DNA from: Paragemmobacter straminiformis
GTDB taxonomy: Bacteria; Pseudomonadota; Alphaproteobacteria; Rhodobacterales; Rhodobacteraceae
NCBI RefSeq assembly: GCF_014243445.1
Contig: NZ_JACLQD010000003.1
Location: forward strand, 434,001 to 498,000
DNA length: 64,000 nucleotides
Direction of reading: 5' to 3'
Position 1 is the first letter of the stretch; each line of letters begins with the position of its first letter. A model generated the notes under the pieces. That model searched no databases and was not told the origin of the DNA. It saw only the letters and a program-made list of their open reading frames with translations. Of the stretch, positions 43,587 through 53,284 are shown one piece after another. The translations under genes were made by a program, and so were the position numbers.

Positions 43587-45581
43587 ATGTCGATTGTCGG
43601 TCAGTTCCCGCGTCTTGTGGTGGAAGAGCCGGATATGGGGATCGTGATGCCGGACGGGTGCCGCCTGTCGGCACGGGTCTGGATGCCCGCAGATGCGCTG
43701 GCCGATCCGGTGCCCGCGATCCTCGAATACATCCCCTATCGCAAGCGCGACGGCACCACGCCGCGCGACGAGATGATGCATCCCTATCTGGCGGGGCATG
43801 GCTATGCCTGCATCCGTGTCGACATGCGCGGCAATGGCGAAAGCCAGGGTCTGATGGAGGACGAATACACCCAATCCGAGATGGACGATGCCGTGGCCGT
43901 CATCGACTGGCTGTCGCGCCAGCCGTGGTGCAGCGGCACGGTGGGGATGATGGGCAAAAGCTGGGGCGGGTTCAACTGCCTGCAAGCCGCCTACAACCAG
44001 TCAAAGGCGCTGAAGGCGGTGATTTCCGTCTGTGCCACGACCGACCGTTTTGCCGATGACATCCATTTCAAGGGCGGTTGCCTGCTGGGCGAGAATTTCG
44101 GTTGGGGTGCGGTGATGCTGTCCTATTCCAGCCGCCCCGCCGACCCTGCGCTGCGGGCGGACTGGCGCGAGGATTGGCTGGCGCGGCTTGGGGCCGAGCC
44201 GTGGCTCGCGCCGCGCTGGGCCGCGCATCAGGCCAGGGACGATTACTGGAAGCACGGCTCGGTCGGGCAGGATTACACGCGGATGCAGACGCCGGTGCTG
44301 ATCTGGGGGGGCTGGGCCGACAATTACATGAACACGGTGGACCATCTGGTCCGCAACGTGCCCGCGCCCTGTCAGGGGATCGTCGGGCCTTGGGTGCATC
44401 AATATCCGCATACGGCGGTGCCGGGGCCGCAGGTGGGGTTCCTGCAAATCAGTTTGCGCTGGTGGGACCGCTGGTTGAAAGGTGTCGAGAACGGGGCCGA
44501 GCATGACCCCGCCATGCGCGCCTATATGATCCACTCCGCCCCGCCCGATGCCAGTGCCGCCTATCGCGCGGGGCATTGGGTGGCGGAAGGCGAATGGCCC
44601 TCGCCCCGCGTGGCGGAACGGGTGCTGCATCTGGGCGACGGGGTGCTGGGCGATGCGCCGCAGCCTTTCCGCGTGGGGGTGAACACAGCGCAGCATCTGG
44701 GCATGCATACGGGCGAGTTCTTCCCGATGGGGCTGAATGCCGAAATGCCGGGCGACCAGAGGGGCGACGATGCGCTTTCGGTCTGTTTCGATTCCGCCCC
44801 GCTTGATGCGGCGCTTGACCTGCTGGGTGCGGCGCGCTTGCGGTTGCGGCTGTCGTCGGACCAGCCGCTTGGCTTTGTCGTGGTGCGGCTGAACGATGTG
44901 GCGCCGGATGGATCGTCGGTCAGGATCGCGCACGGGATGTTGAACCTGTGCCACCGTGACAGCATGGAGAACCCTGCCCACATGCCCGTGGGGCAAGAGG
45001 TCGGGGTCGAGGTGGTGATCGACCAGACCGCCTATCGCCTTGCGGCGGGGCATCGGCTGCGGGTGGCCTTGTCCACGACCTATTGGCCATTTGTCTGGCC
45101 CTCGCCCAAGGCGGCGACGGTGACGGTCACGGGGGGGGCGCTGACGCTGCCTGTCCATTCGGGCAGCACCGCCGGATGGGAGGCCCCACCCGCCGAACAC
45201 GCGCCGCCGCTTGCGCTGCGCCAGATCCGCGCGCCACGGGCGCGGCGCGTGATCGAGGAGGATATGCTGGCAGGCACGCGCGCGCTTGTGGTCGAGACCG
45301 ATGAAGGAGCCTTCGAGAACCTGTCGCACGGGCTGGTTTCGGACGAGACCCTGACCGAACGGTGGGAGGTGAAGCCGGATGATCCGCTTTCCGCCCGGGC
45401 GCGGCACGTGTGGGAGCAGAAACGGTCGCGCGGCGACTGGTCGGTGCGCACGCGGGCCGAGGCCGAGATGACCGCCACGGCGACCGATCTGCGTCTGTGG
45501 GCCCGGCTGACGGCCTGGGAGGGCGATGTGCAGGTGTTCGAGCGCATCTGGGACGACACCGTCCCGAGGCGCTTCGTATGA
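43587..45581 (+). CDS. CocE/NonD family hydrolase (X-Pro dipeptidyl-peptidase-like)
   Basis: 664 residues: an alpha/beta-hydrolase domain, a helical cap and a C-terminal jelly-roll (galactose-binding-like) domain. The nucleophile is Ser125 in GKSWGGF, Asp is expected in WGGWADNYM, and the catalytic His is in GPWVHQYPH. Known members cleave cocaine esters, glutaryl-7-ACA or N-terminal Xaa-Pro dipeptides. No signal peptide. It sits immediately upstream of a peptide-type ABC importer (119-bp gap, same strand), suggesting it processes the imported compound. ATG 43587 is chosen over a TTG at 43581. Confidence 0.87.
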   Translation: MSIVGQFPRLVVEEPDMGIVMPDGCRLSARVWMPADALADPVPAILEYIPYRKRDGTTPRDEMMHPYLAGHGYACIRVDMRGNGESQGLMEDEYTQSEMDDAVAVIDWLSRQPWCSGTVGMMGKSWGGFNCLQAAYNQSKALKAVISVCATTDRFADDIHFKGGCLLGENFGWGAVMLSYSSRPADPALRADWREDWLARLGAEPWLAPRWAAHQARDDYWKHGSVGQDYTRMQTPVLIWGGWADNYMNTVDHLVRNVPAPCQGIVGPWVHQYPHTAVPGPQVGFLQISLRWWDRWLKGVENGAEHDPAMRAYMIHSAPPDASAAYRAGHWVAEGEWPSPRVAERVLHLGDGVLGDAPQPFRVGVNTAQHLGMHTGEFFPMGLNAEMPGDQRGDDALSVCFDSAPLDAALDLLGAARLRLRLSSDQPLGFVVVRLNDVAPDGSSVRIAHGMLNLCHRDSMENPAHMPVGQEVGVEVVIDQTAYRLAAGHRLRVALSTTYWPFVWPSPKAATVTVTGGALTLPVHSGSTAGWEAPPAEHAPPLALRQIRAPRARRVIEEDMLAGTRALVVETDEGAFENLSHGLVSDETLTERWEVKPDDPLSARARHVWEQKRSRGDWSVRTRAEAEMTATATDLRLWARLTAWEGDVQVFERIWDDTVPRRFV

Positions 45582-45700
45582 AAAACGCGGCGAGGTGGAA
45601 AAAGGGTTTTGCCCGCGCCGTGAATCCGGCTTTACTGACTGCGTAATCAATAAAAACGTCTGGCAAAGACCGGACGGAGCCACAACAGGGAGACGAAAGA

Positions 45701-47290
45701 ATGTCCAATGAACTGAACTATATCGTGAAACGCGCCGCCAAGGGGCTGATGAGCCGCCGTGAATTCATGGGCCGTGCTTCCGCGCTTGGTGTTTCGGCCA
45801 TGATGGCGAACGCGCTTCTGGCCAGCGCCGTGCGGGCCGAAGAGCCGAAGAAGGGCGGTCTGCTGCGGGCCGGTATGGCGGGCGGCGAATCGACCAACAC
45901 GCTCGACCCCGCGCTGGCCGCTTCGGAAGTGCCGTTCCTTGTGAACATGACATGGGGCGAAATGCTGGTCGACGTGACGCCGGCCGGCGAGATCGATTAC
46001 CGTCTGGCCGAGGAAGTCTCGTCCAACTCGGACGCGACCGAATGGAAATTCAAGATCCGTCAGGGCGTCGAATACCACAACGGCAAGACCGTGACCGCCG
46101 AGGATGTGATTGCCACGCTCAAGCGCCACACCGATGAAAAGGCGCAGTCGGGTGCTTTGGGCATCGTGCAGGGCATTTCGGAAATGTCGGCAAGCGGCGA
46201 CATGGTCACGCTGAAGCTTGCCTCGGGCAACGCCGACCTTCCCTTCCTGATGGGTGACTATCACCTGATCATCCAGCCCGATGGCGGCGTGGCCAATCCG
46301 GCCGAGGGCATCGGTGCCGGACCCTACAAGATCGTCGAGAACGAGCCGGGCGTGCGCCATGCCTTCGAGCGCCACGCCAATTACTGGGACCAGTCGATCG
46401 CCCATGCCGATCAGGTCGAGGTGCTGGTGATCAACGACAACACCGCCCGCACGGCGGCGTTGCAGGCCGGTCAGGTCCATATGATCAACCGCGTCGATCC
46501 GAAGATCGTCGAACTGCTCAAGGGTGTTCCGGGTGTCAGCGTCGAGGCTGTCGCGGGCCGCGGTCACTATGTCTTCATCATGCATTGCGACAAGGCGCCC
46601 TTCGACAACAACGACCTGCGCATGGCGCTGAAACTGTCGATCAACCGTCAGGAAATGGTGGACAAGATCCTTGGCGGGCTTGGGTCGGTCGGCAACGACT
46701 TCCCGATCAACGCGGCCTATCCGCTGTTCGACAGCTCGATCCCGCAGCGCGAATACGACCCCGCCAAGGCCGCCGAGCATTACAAGGCGTCGGGCCATGA
46801 CGGGTCGCCCATCGTGCTGCGCACTGCCCCCGGCGCCTTCCCCGGCGCGGTGGAAGCGGCGCAACTCTTCCAGCAATCGGCCGCCGCTGCGGGCATCCCG
46901 CTCGAAGTCAAGGTCGAGCCGGATGATGGCTACTGGTCGGATGTGTGGAACGTGCAGCCCTTCTGCGCCAGCTACTGGGGCGGCCGTCCGGTGCAGGACC
47001 AGATGTATTCGACCGCCTACCTGTCGACCGCCGACTGGAACGACACCAAGTTCAAGAACGCGGAATTCGACGAGTTGCTGCTCAAGGCACGTGCCGAACT
47101 CGACGCGACGAAGCGCAAGGAAGAATATTCCAAGATGGCGAACATCCTGCGCGACGAAGGCGGCCTGATCTGCCCGATGTTCAACGATTTCGTCGAAGCC
47201 AAGCGCGAGGAAGTCGGCGGCTGGGCGCAGGACCCGAATGGCGAGTTGATGAATGGCCGCGCGCTCGTCAAGTGCTGGCTGAACGCGTGA
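45701..47290 (+). CDS. Peptide-type ABC transporter substrate-binding protein (Tat signal)
   Basis: A 529-residue SBP_bac_5 (DppA/OppA class) protein. The N terminus has a twin-arginine motif, SRREFMGRASALGVSAMMA, ending in AVRAEEPKKGG, so it is exported folded. EYHNGKTVTAEDVIATLKRH and the AGPYKIVENEPG block are family signatures. GGGAG precedes ATG 45701. It starts the operon binding protein-permease-permease-double ATPase-phosphodiesterase. Confidence 0.92.
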   Translation: MSNELNYIVKRAAKGLMSRREFMGRASALGVSAMMANALLASAVRAEEPKKGGLLRAGMAGGESTNTLDPALAASEVPFLVNMTWGEMLVDVTPAGEIDYRLAEEVSSNSDATEWKFKIRQGVEYHNGKTVTAEDVIATLKRHTDEKAQSGALGIVQGISEMSASGDMVTLKLASGNADLPFLMGDYHLIIQPDGGVANPAEGIGAGPYKIVENEPGVRHAFERHANYWDQSIAHADQVEVLVINDNTARTAALQAGQVHMINRVDPKIVELLKGVPGVSVEAVAGRGHYVFIMHCDKAPFDNNDLRMALKLSINRQEMVDKILGGLGSVGNDFPINAAYPLFDSSIPQREYDPAKAAEHYKASGHDGSPIVLRTAPGAFPGAVEAAQLFQQSAAAAGIPLEVKVEPDDGYWSDVWNVQPFCASYWGGRPVQDQMYSTAYLSTADWNDTKFKNAEFDELLLKARAELDATKRKEEYSKMANILRDEGGLICPMFNDFVEAKREEVGGWAQDPNGELMNGRALVKCWLNA

Positions 47291-47306
47291 TCGGGCACAA
47301 AAGCAA

Positions 47307-48263
47307 GTGCATCCGATCCTGAAACTTGTGGTCCAGCGCATCGCGCTGGGCCTGCTTTTGCTTCTGGCGGTCTCGGTCCTGATCTATGCAGGAACCGAGG
47401 CTTTGCCGGGTGATGTGGCGCAAGCCATCCTTGGCCAGTCGGCCACGCCCGAGGCGCTGGCGAACCTGCGGGAATCGCTGGGTCTGAACCAGCCGGGTTA
47501 CATCCGCTATTTCCATTGGCTGGGCGGGGTGCTGACGGGCGATTTCGGCAAGGCGCTGACCAACGGGCAGGACATCGGCCAAGCCATCGCGCAACGTCTG
47601 GGCAATACGCTGTTCCTTGCGGGCTGCGCGGCTGCGATTTCGGTGCCGCTGGCCATCGGACTGGGGCTTGTCGCGGCGCGGTATAACGGGCGCTGGCCCG
47701 ACAAGGTGATTTCCGGCATCACGCTCTCGACGATCAGCCTGCCCGAATTCGTGGCGGCCTATTTCGTCATCTACCTGCTGACGCAGGTTTTCCCGATCTT
47801 CCAGCCCGTCGCGATGGTGTTTCCGGGGATGAGCTTCTGGGCCAAGCTGAACGCCGTGGCCCTGCCCGTGATCGTGCTGGTTCTGGTGGTCCTTGCGCAT
47901 ATGATGCGGATGACGCGGGCCGCGATCCTGAACGTCATGCAATCGGCCTATATCGAAACGGCCGAGTTGAAGGGCCTGTCTCCCATGCGGGTGATCTGGA
48001 AGCACGCACTTCCCAATGCGGTGGCGCCGATCATCTCGGTCGTGGTGCTGAACCTTGCCTATCTGGTCGTCGGTGTCGTCGTGGTCGAGGTGGTGTTCAG
48101 CTACAACGCGCTGGGCCAATACCTTGTGGACCATGTGGCGAAACGCGATCTTCCGGTGGTGCAGGCGGTGGGGCTGATCTTTGCCGCCGTCTATATCGGG
48201 CTGAACATTCTGGCCGATGTGCTTGCCATCGTCGCCAACCCAAGGCTGAGGCATCCGAAATGA
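47307..48263 (+). CDS. Peptide-type ABC transporter permease (DppB class)
   Basis: A 318-residue inner-membrane permease with six helices. TEALPGDVAQAILGQSATPEAL and LRESLGLNQPGYIRYFHWLGGVLTGDFG are typical of DppB. The EAA loop is AYIETAELKGLSPMRVIWKHALPNA. It begins with a GTG at 47307, 16 bp after the binding-protein stop. It pairs with the following DppC-like subunit; the stop overlaps that gene by 4 nt. Confidence 0.9.
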   Translation: MHPILKLVVQRIALGLLLLLAVSVLIYAGTEALPGDVAQAILGQSATPEALANLRESLGLNQPGYIRYFHWLGGVLTGDFGKALTNGQDIGQAIAQRLGNTLFLAGCAAAISVPLAIGLGLVAARYNGRWPDKVISGITLSTISLPEFVAAYFVIYLLTQVFPIFQPVAMVFPGMSFWAKLNAVALPVIVLVLVVLAHMMRMTRAAILNVMQSAYIETAELKGLSPMRVIWKHALPNAVAPIISVVVLNLAYLVVGVVVVEVVFSYNALGQYLVDHVAKRDLPVVQAVGLIFAAVYIGLNILADVLAIVANPRLRHPK

Positions 48264-49078
48264 GGCGCATTCCCCTTTCGGCGCTGATCGGCCTGTTCTT
48301 TACCGGCCTGTTCCTGTTCACCGCGCTCTTTGCGCAATGGATCGCGCCCTATCCGCTCGATGCGGTGCTGGGCGGGGTCTGGGAGCCGCCTTCGGCCCAG
48401 TTCTGGCTGGGCACCGATACGATCGGCCGCGATATCCTGAGCCGGCTGATCTATGGCGGGCAGATCACGATTTTCGTCGCACTGCTGTCGTCGCTGCTGG
48501 CCTTTGGCCTCGGGTCCTTCCTCGGCTTTCTGGCGGCGGTGCGGGGCGGCTGGGTTGACCAGCTTCTCAGCCGGCTGGTCGATCTGATGATGGCGATCCC
48601 CTCGCTGATCGTGGCGCTTGTCGTTCTGTCGGTGCTGCCGATCAGCCTGCCTGTGCTGATCCTTGTGATGGGGCTGCTGGATGCGACGCGCGTGTTCCGC
48701 CTGTCGCGCGCGGTTGCGATGGACATCGCGGTGATGGATTACGTCGAAGCCGCCAAGCTGCGCGGCGAGGGGCAGATCTGGGTCATCTTCCGCGAGATAT
48801 TGCCCAACGCCCTTTCGCCGCTGGTCGCGGAATTCGGGCTGCGCTTCATCTTTGCGGTGTTGTTCATCTCGACCCTGTCTTTCCTTGGCCTTGGCATCCA
48901 GCCGCCGCTTTCGGACTGGGGCGGCATGGTCAAAGAGAACAAGGACGGTCTGGTCTACGGCAAGTCGGCGGCGCTGATGCCCGCGCTTGCCATCGCGGCG
49001 CTGGCGATTTCGGTCAACCTTGTGGCCGACTGGATCCTGTCGCGGACCTCGAGCCTGAAGGGGGGCCGTGGTGCCTGA
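48260..49078 (+). CDS. Peptide-type ABC transporter permease (DppC class)
   Basis: A 272-residue permease. FWLGTDTIGRDILSRLIYGGQIT is the DppC signature, and the EAA loop is DYVEAAKLRGEGQIWVIFREILPNA. Five to six helices. The ATG overlaps the preceding gene, and the end overlaps the ATPase start, giving tight coupling. Confidence 0.9.
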   Translation: MRRIPLSALIGLFFTGLFLFTALFAQWIAPYPLDAVLGGVWEPPSAQFWLGTDTIGRDILSRLIYGGQITIFVALLSSLLAFGLGSFLGFLAAVRGGWVDQLLSRLVDLMMAIPSLIVALVVLSVLPISLPVLILVMGLLDATRVFRLSRAVAMDIAVMDYVEAAKLRGEGQIWVIFREILPNALSPLVAEFGLRFIFAVLFISTLSFLGLGIQPPLSDWGGMVKENKDGLVYGKSAALMPALAIAALAISVNLVADWILSRTSSLKGGRGA

Positions 49079-50702
49079 GATGCTGGAAATCAAGAACCTG
49101 CGGATCGAGGCGACCTCGTACCCGCCTGACGGGCTGCCGCGCGATGTGGTGCTGGTGGATGACGTCTCGGTCAGCGTGGCCAAGGGGCGCGTGCTTGGGC
49201 TGATCGGGGAATCGGGCGCGGGCAAATCCACCATCGGGCTTTCCGCGATGGCCTACGGGCGGGGCGGCGTGCGGCTGACGGGCGGGCAGGTGCTGCTGAA
49301 CGGGCGCGACATCCGCGGGCTGGGGCCTGCGGGGCTGCGGGCCCTGCGCGGGCGCGAGGTGACCTATGTCGCGCAATCCGCCGCCGCCGCCTTCAACCCG
49401 GCGCAGCGGCTGATGGAGCAGGTGATCGAAACCAGCCTGACCCACGGCTTGATGGGGCGGGCCGAGGCCGAGGCGCGGGCGGTTGCGCTGTTCCGCAAGC
49501 TGGGCCTGCCGAACCCCGAAACCTTTGGCGACCGCTATCCGCATCAGGTCTCGGGCGGGCAGTTGCAGCGGGCGATGACGGCGATGGCGCTTTGCCCCAA
49601 GCCCGACCTCGTGATCTTTGACGAACCGACGACCGCGCTTGACGTGACCACGCAAATCGACGTGCTGGCCGCGATCAAGGACGCGATCCACGATACAGGG
49701 GTGGCGGCACTTTACATCACGCATGACCTTGCCGTGGTGGCGCAGGTGGCCGACGATATCCTTGTGCTGCGGCACGGCAAAAAGGTCGAATACGGCACGG
49801 TGGCCGAAATCATCACGGCCCCGAAAGAGGCCTATACGCAGGCACTCGTATCGGTGCGCAGCATCGACCACGTGGAAAAGGGCGCGGCCCCTTCGGTCTT
49901 GTCGGTGCAGCAGATCACGGCGCGGTATCGCGGCACATCCTTTGACGTTCTGAAGAACGTGACGATCGACCTGCCGGCAGGGCAGACGCTTGCGGTGGTG
50001 GGTGAAAGCGGATCAGGCAAATCGACCCTTGCGCGGGTGATTACGGGGCTGCTGCCGCCCGCGCGCGGCAAGATCGTCTTTGGCGGGCGCACGCTTTCGC
50101 CCGACCTGCCGTCGCGGAGCAAGGATGATCTGCGCGAGTTGCAGATGATCTACCAGATGGCCGATGTGGCGATGAACCCGCGCCAGACGGTCGGCACCAT
50201 CATCGGGCGGCCGCTTGAATTCTACTTCGGCCTGCGGGGCGAGGCGAAGCGCAAGCGGGTGCAGGAACTGCTCGACCAGATCGAAATGGGCAAGGGCTAT
50301 ATCGACCGCTACCCTGCCGAGCTTTCGGGCGGGCAAAAGCAGCGCGTCTGCATCGCCCGTGCATTGGCCGCCAAACCCAAGCTGATCATCTGCGACGAGG
50401 TGACAAGCGCGCTCGACCCCTTGGTCGCCGATGGCATCCTGAAGCTTTTGCTGAACCTTCAGGCGCAGGAACATGTGGCCTATCTGTTCATCACCCACGA
50501 TCTTGCCACGGTGAAGGCCATCGCCGACCGCATCGCCGTGATGTATCGCGGCGAGGTGGTGCGCTATGGCACGAAAACCGACGTTCTCACCCCGCCCTTC
50601 GACGATTACACCGATCTTCTGTTGTCCTCGGTGCCGGAAATGGAACTGGGCTGGCTGGAAAACGTGCTGGCGCATCGCAAGATGGCAAGCGCGGGGAACT
50701 GA
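49071..50702 (+). CDS. Peptide-type ABC transporter ATP-binding protein, DppD-DppF fusion
   Basis: 543 residues with two full nucleotide-binding domains. Domain 1: Walker A GESGAGKS, signature VSGGQLQRAM, Walker B LVIFDEPT. Domain 2 (from about residue 275): Walker A GESGSGKS, signature LSGGQKQRVC, Walker B LIICDEVTSALD. Both sites look intact. The fusion replaces separate DppD and DppF. The start is ambiguous: GTG 49068 or 49071 (GGGGGG upstream) or ATG 49080. Confidence 0.9.
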   Translation: MPEMLEIKNLRIEATSYPPDGLPRDVVLVDDVSVSVAKGRVLGLIGESGAGKSTIGLSAMAYGRGGVRLTGGQVLLNGRDIRGLGPAGLRALRGREVTYVAQSAAAAFNPAQRLMEQVIETSLTHGLMGRAEAEARAVALFRKLGLPNPETFGDRYPHQVSGGQLQRAMTAMALCPKPDLVIFDEPTTALDVTTQIDVLAAIKDAIHDTGVAALYITHDLAVVAQVADDILVLRHGKKVEYGTVAEIITAPKEAYTQALVSVRSIDHVEKGAAPSVLSVQQITARYRGTSFDVLKNVTIDLPAGQTLAVVGESGSGKSTLARVITGLLPPARGKIVFGGRTLSPDLPSRSKDDLRELQMIYQMADVAMNPRQTVGTIIGRPLEFYFGLRGEAKRKRVQELLDQIEMGKGYIDRYPAELSGGQKQRVCIARALAAKPKLIICDEVTSALDPLVADGILKLLLNLQAQEHVAYLFITHDLATVKAIADRIAVMYRGEVVRYGTKTDVLTPPFDDYTDLLLSSVPEMELGWLENVLAHRKMASAGN

Positions 50703-50707
50703 CGGGC

Positions 50708-50731
50708 TTCATCCTTGCGATAAATACTCGC
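50708..50731 (-). repeat. Dispersed intergenic element, copy D
   Basis: CTTCATCCTTGCGATAAATACTC begins at 50709, the inverse orientation of GAGTATTT..CAAGGATGAAG. A hairpin-forming CGCAGGCTTCCGC/GCAGCCTGCGCTGCGG stretch follows to 50765. It lies in the 81-bp gap between the ABC ATPase and the phosphodiesterase gene, inside an apparent operon. Confidence 0.6.
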
Positions 50732-50783
50732 GCCGCAGGCTTCCGCAGGGGCAGCCTGCGCTGCGGGCGGGAAAGAGGAAAAG

Positions 50784-51617
50784 ATGCATAAACTGCTGCT
50801 CATCATCATCGACGGGGTGCCCTATCGCAACTGGCGGCGGCTGTTCGGGAACCTTGAAGGCTGGGTAAAGTCGGGCGACGCGCGGGTCTGGAAGATGCGG
50901 GCGGTGCTGCCGTCAACCTCGGCCTCGTGCTACGCCTCGATCCATACGGGGGTGCCGCCGCAGGTGCATGGCATCTGGGGCAATGCCAATGTGAAAAAGC
51001 TCGACCTGCCGGATGTGTTTTCCGAACTGGCGCGGGCAGGGCGGCGGACGGGGGCTGTGACGCATAGCTTCTGGTCCGAATTCTTCCAGCGCGCGCCCTT
51101 CGATACCGTGCGCGATATCGAATATGACGAAGAGGCAGGGCCGATCCATCACGGGCGTTTCCACACGATGGCGGGCTATGGCCATGCCAACCAGATGACG
51201 CCATCGGACCACGACCTTTTCGCCACGCTGACGCGGCTTTGCGAGGTGAAGGGGATCGACTACGGCATCTATCATTCCTGCACTCTCGACAGCATGGGGC
51301 ACCGTTTCTTTCACGACTGCGAGGAGATGGATCACGCCTGCTATCTGCTGGACGAGCAGATGGCCCCGTTCATCCAGCGCTGGCGCGACAAGGGCTATGA
51401 GGTGATCGTGACCGCCGATCACGGGCAGGACGAGCGCGGGCATCACGGCGGCGCGGGCGAGTTGCAGCAGGACTTTGCCTTTTACTACTTCGGCGCGTCC
51501 GCCATGCCGGCCAAGGATGTGGTGCTTGACCAGTTGGCGCTGGCGCCCTCGATCCTCACGCGTATGGGCGTGGCGGTTCCGGCCAGCATGAAGGCCGCGC
51601 CCTTCTTTACCGCGTGA
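50784..51617 (+). CDS. Alkaline phosphatase superfamily phosphodiesterase/pyrophosphatase
   Basis: 277 residues of the type I phosphodiesterase/nucleotide pyrophosphatase class. Metal ligand Asp10 is in LLIIIDGVPYRNW, the nucleophile Ser/Thr is in LPSTSASCYASIHTG, and the metal site is VIVTADHGQDERGHHGG. No signal peptide. GAAAGAGG precedes ATG 50784. Position at the end of the peptide-type ABC operon suggests action on an imported phosphate, phosphonate or sulfate ester, but the substrate is unknown. Confidence 0.85.
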   Translation: MHKLLLIIIDGVPYRNWRRLFGNLEGWVKSGDARVWKMRAVLPSTSASCYASIHTGVPPQVHGIWGNANVKKLDLPDVFSELARAGRRTGAVTHSFWSEFFQRAPFDTVRDIEYDEEAGPIHHGRFHTMAGYGHANQMTPSDHDLFATLTRLCEVKGIDYGIYHSCTLDSMGHRFFHDCEEMDHACYLLDEQMAPFIQRWRDKGYEVIVTADHGQDERGHHGGAGELQQDFAFYYFGASAMPAKDVVLDQLALAPSILTRMGVAVPASMKAAPFFTA

Positions 51618-52460
51618 TCACACGGCGAAGTGCATCATGCCCACGCTGCCCGCGATGACCAGCACGCCCAGCGTATGGGCGGCGCGGGCCGGTTCGCGCA
51701 GCCACAGATAGCCAAGACCCGCAGCAAAGACGATGCTGGTTTCGGCCAGCGCTGCGACAAGCGCGACGGGGGCCTGTTGCAGCGCAAAAAGGACAAGGCC
51801 ATAGATGGTGAGCGACATGCCCGCCATCAGCGCACCGCGCGGCAGGGCGGCAGGCCCGAGGGCGCGCAGGCGCGGCCCCTCGCGGCGGGCGGCAAAGACC
51901 GACAGGACCACGGCATTCCCTACATAAAGCGCCGCGCAATAGGCGGTGGCCGAACCTGCAAGCCGGACCCCGACAGCATCGGTGACGGTATAGCCTGCGA
52001 TCACCACGGCCAGACCAAGGGTCGGCCCCAAACCGCGCAGGCGCAGGCCTTGCGGAAGGGCATTCATGGTTACCAGTGCCAGACCGCCAAGGATGCACAG
52101 CACCACCAGAAGCGCGCTGGCCGACAGATGCTCGGCCATGAAGATCGCGGCGACAAGCGTGCTGAGAAGCACCGCTCCGCCCCGCGCCACCGGAAAGACC
52201 AGCCCCAGCGCGCCCTTGTCATAGGCGCGGCCCAGCATCAGCCAGTAGCCCGCCCCCCACAGGACCGAAAGCGCCAGCCAGGGCAAGGCGGCCGGATCGG
52301 GCAGGCCGGTGAAGCAAAGCGCCACCAGTCCCAGCCCCCCGCCGAGGATGCCCGTCAGCAGCGACATGGCGTAGCAATCGCGTTCGGACTTGAGCAGCAG
52401 GTGCATCACCGCGTCGATCAGGGCGGCGGCGAGAACGGCGAGGAGAACGACATGTGACAT
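51618..52460 (-). CDS. EamA/DMT superfamily transporter
   Basis: 280 residues with about ten helices in two EamA halves (residues 1-135 and 145-280). The first is MSHVVLLAVLAAALIDAVMHLLLKS, and the second half shows GLVLFALQQAPVALVAALAETSIVFAAGLGYLWLREP. These carriers usually export metabolites or amino acids. It converges with the phosphodiesterase gene with no gap, so the two ends abut. Confidence 0.85.
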   Translation of the reverse strand: MSHVVLLAVLAAALIDAVMHLLLKSERDCYAMSLLTGILGGGLGLVALCFTGLPDPAALPWLALSVLWGAGYWLMLGRAYDKGALGLVFPVARGGAVLLSTLVAAIFMAEHLSASALLVVLCILGGLALVTMNALPQGLRLRGLGPTLGLAVVIAGYTVTDAVGVRLAGSATAYCAALYVGNAVVLSVFAARREGPRLRALGPAALPRGALMAGMSLTIYGLVLFALQQAPVALVAALAETSIVFAAGLGYLWLREPARAAHTLGVLVIAGSVGMMHFAV

Positions 52461-52534
52461 GGGGGACCTTGACGGAGTGCCGGTATGGCCCTCCGTCTAG
52501 CCGCATAGGTGGGGCGCGGCTGTTCCCCAAGGAA

Positions 52535-53284
52535 CTACTGCGCGTAGGTCGAACGTTCCTCGTCGAGCATGGCGCGGATTTCCGACAGGTGGAAATCGGC
52601 GGCACCGGGGTAATCCTCCCATTCCTGCGCGGTCTTTTCGGCGACCGCGTCGGAAAGCACCCGCAACGGGCGGCCGGTTTGCAGGGCGCGGATGTAGGTT
52701 TCGGCCGCGCGTTCAAAGTAATAGAGGCGGTTGAAGGCCTCGGCCACGGTGCGGCCCACGACCAGCACGCCGTGGTTGCCCATGATCATCGTGGTGATCT
52801 TCGGATCCGCCAGAAGGCGGGCGCAGCGGGCACCTTCGGCCTCGAAGGCCATGCCGCCGTATTGTTCGTCCACCACCTGACGGTTGAAGAACATGGCCGA
52901 GTTCTGGTCGATCGGCGGCAGGCGGCTGTCGGCAAGGCTGGCAAGCACCGTGGCGTGGATGGAATGGACATGCATCAGGCACCGGGCATGGGGCAAGGCG
53001 CGGTGGATCGAGCCGTGCAGCCCCCAGGCCGTGGGGTCGGGCGCATCGGGGCGGTTCATGGTTTCGGGATCGTTCGCGTCGATCTCGATCAGGCCCGATG
53101 CGGTCATCCGGGCAAAGTGGCGACCGTTGGGATTGATCAGGAAGCGCGTGCCTTCGGGGTTCACGGCCAACGAGAAGTGGTTGGCGACGGCCTCGTTCAT
53201 ACCGAGTCTTGCGGTCCAGCGGAAGGCGGCGGCCATGTCGCAGCGTTCCTGCCAGTGGGTCAGATTGGAAAGGGGGGCGTTCAT
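52535..53284 (-). CDS. Class II aldolase/adducin family protein
   Basis: 249 residues. The zinc site is expected at the histidines of LMHVHSIHA and the later MGNHGVLVVGRTV; the phosphate-loop region is NHFSLAVNPEGTRFLINP. Family members include L-fuculose-1-phosphate aldolase, ribulose-5-phosphate epimerases and decarboxylases. The start ATG 53284 overlaps the esterase stop (ATGA), so they form a two-gene unit that may handle one substrate. Confidence 0.85.
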   Translation of the reverse strand: MNAPLSNLTHWQERCDMAAAFRWTARLGMNEAVANHFSLAVNPEGTRFLINPNGRHFARMTASGLIEIDANDPETMNRPDAPDPTAWGLHGSIHRALPHARCLMHVHSIHATVLASLADSRLPPIDQNSAMFFNRQVVDEQYGGMAFEAEGARCARLLADPKITTMIMGNHGVLVVGRTVAEAFNRLYYFERAAETYIRALQTGRPLRVLSDAVAEKTAQEWEDYPGAADFHLSEIRAMLDEERSTYAQ

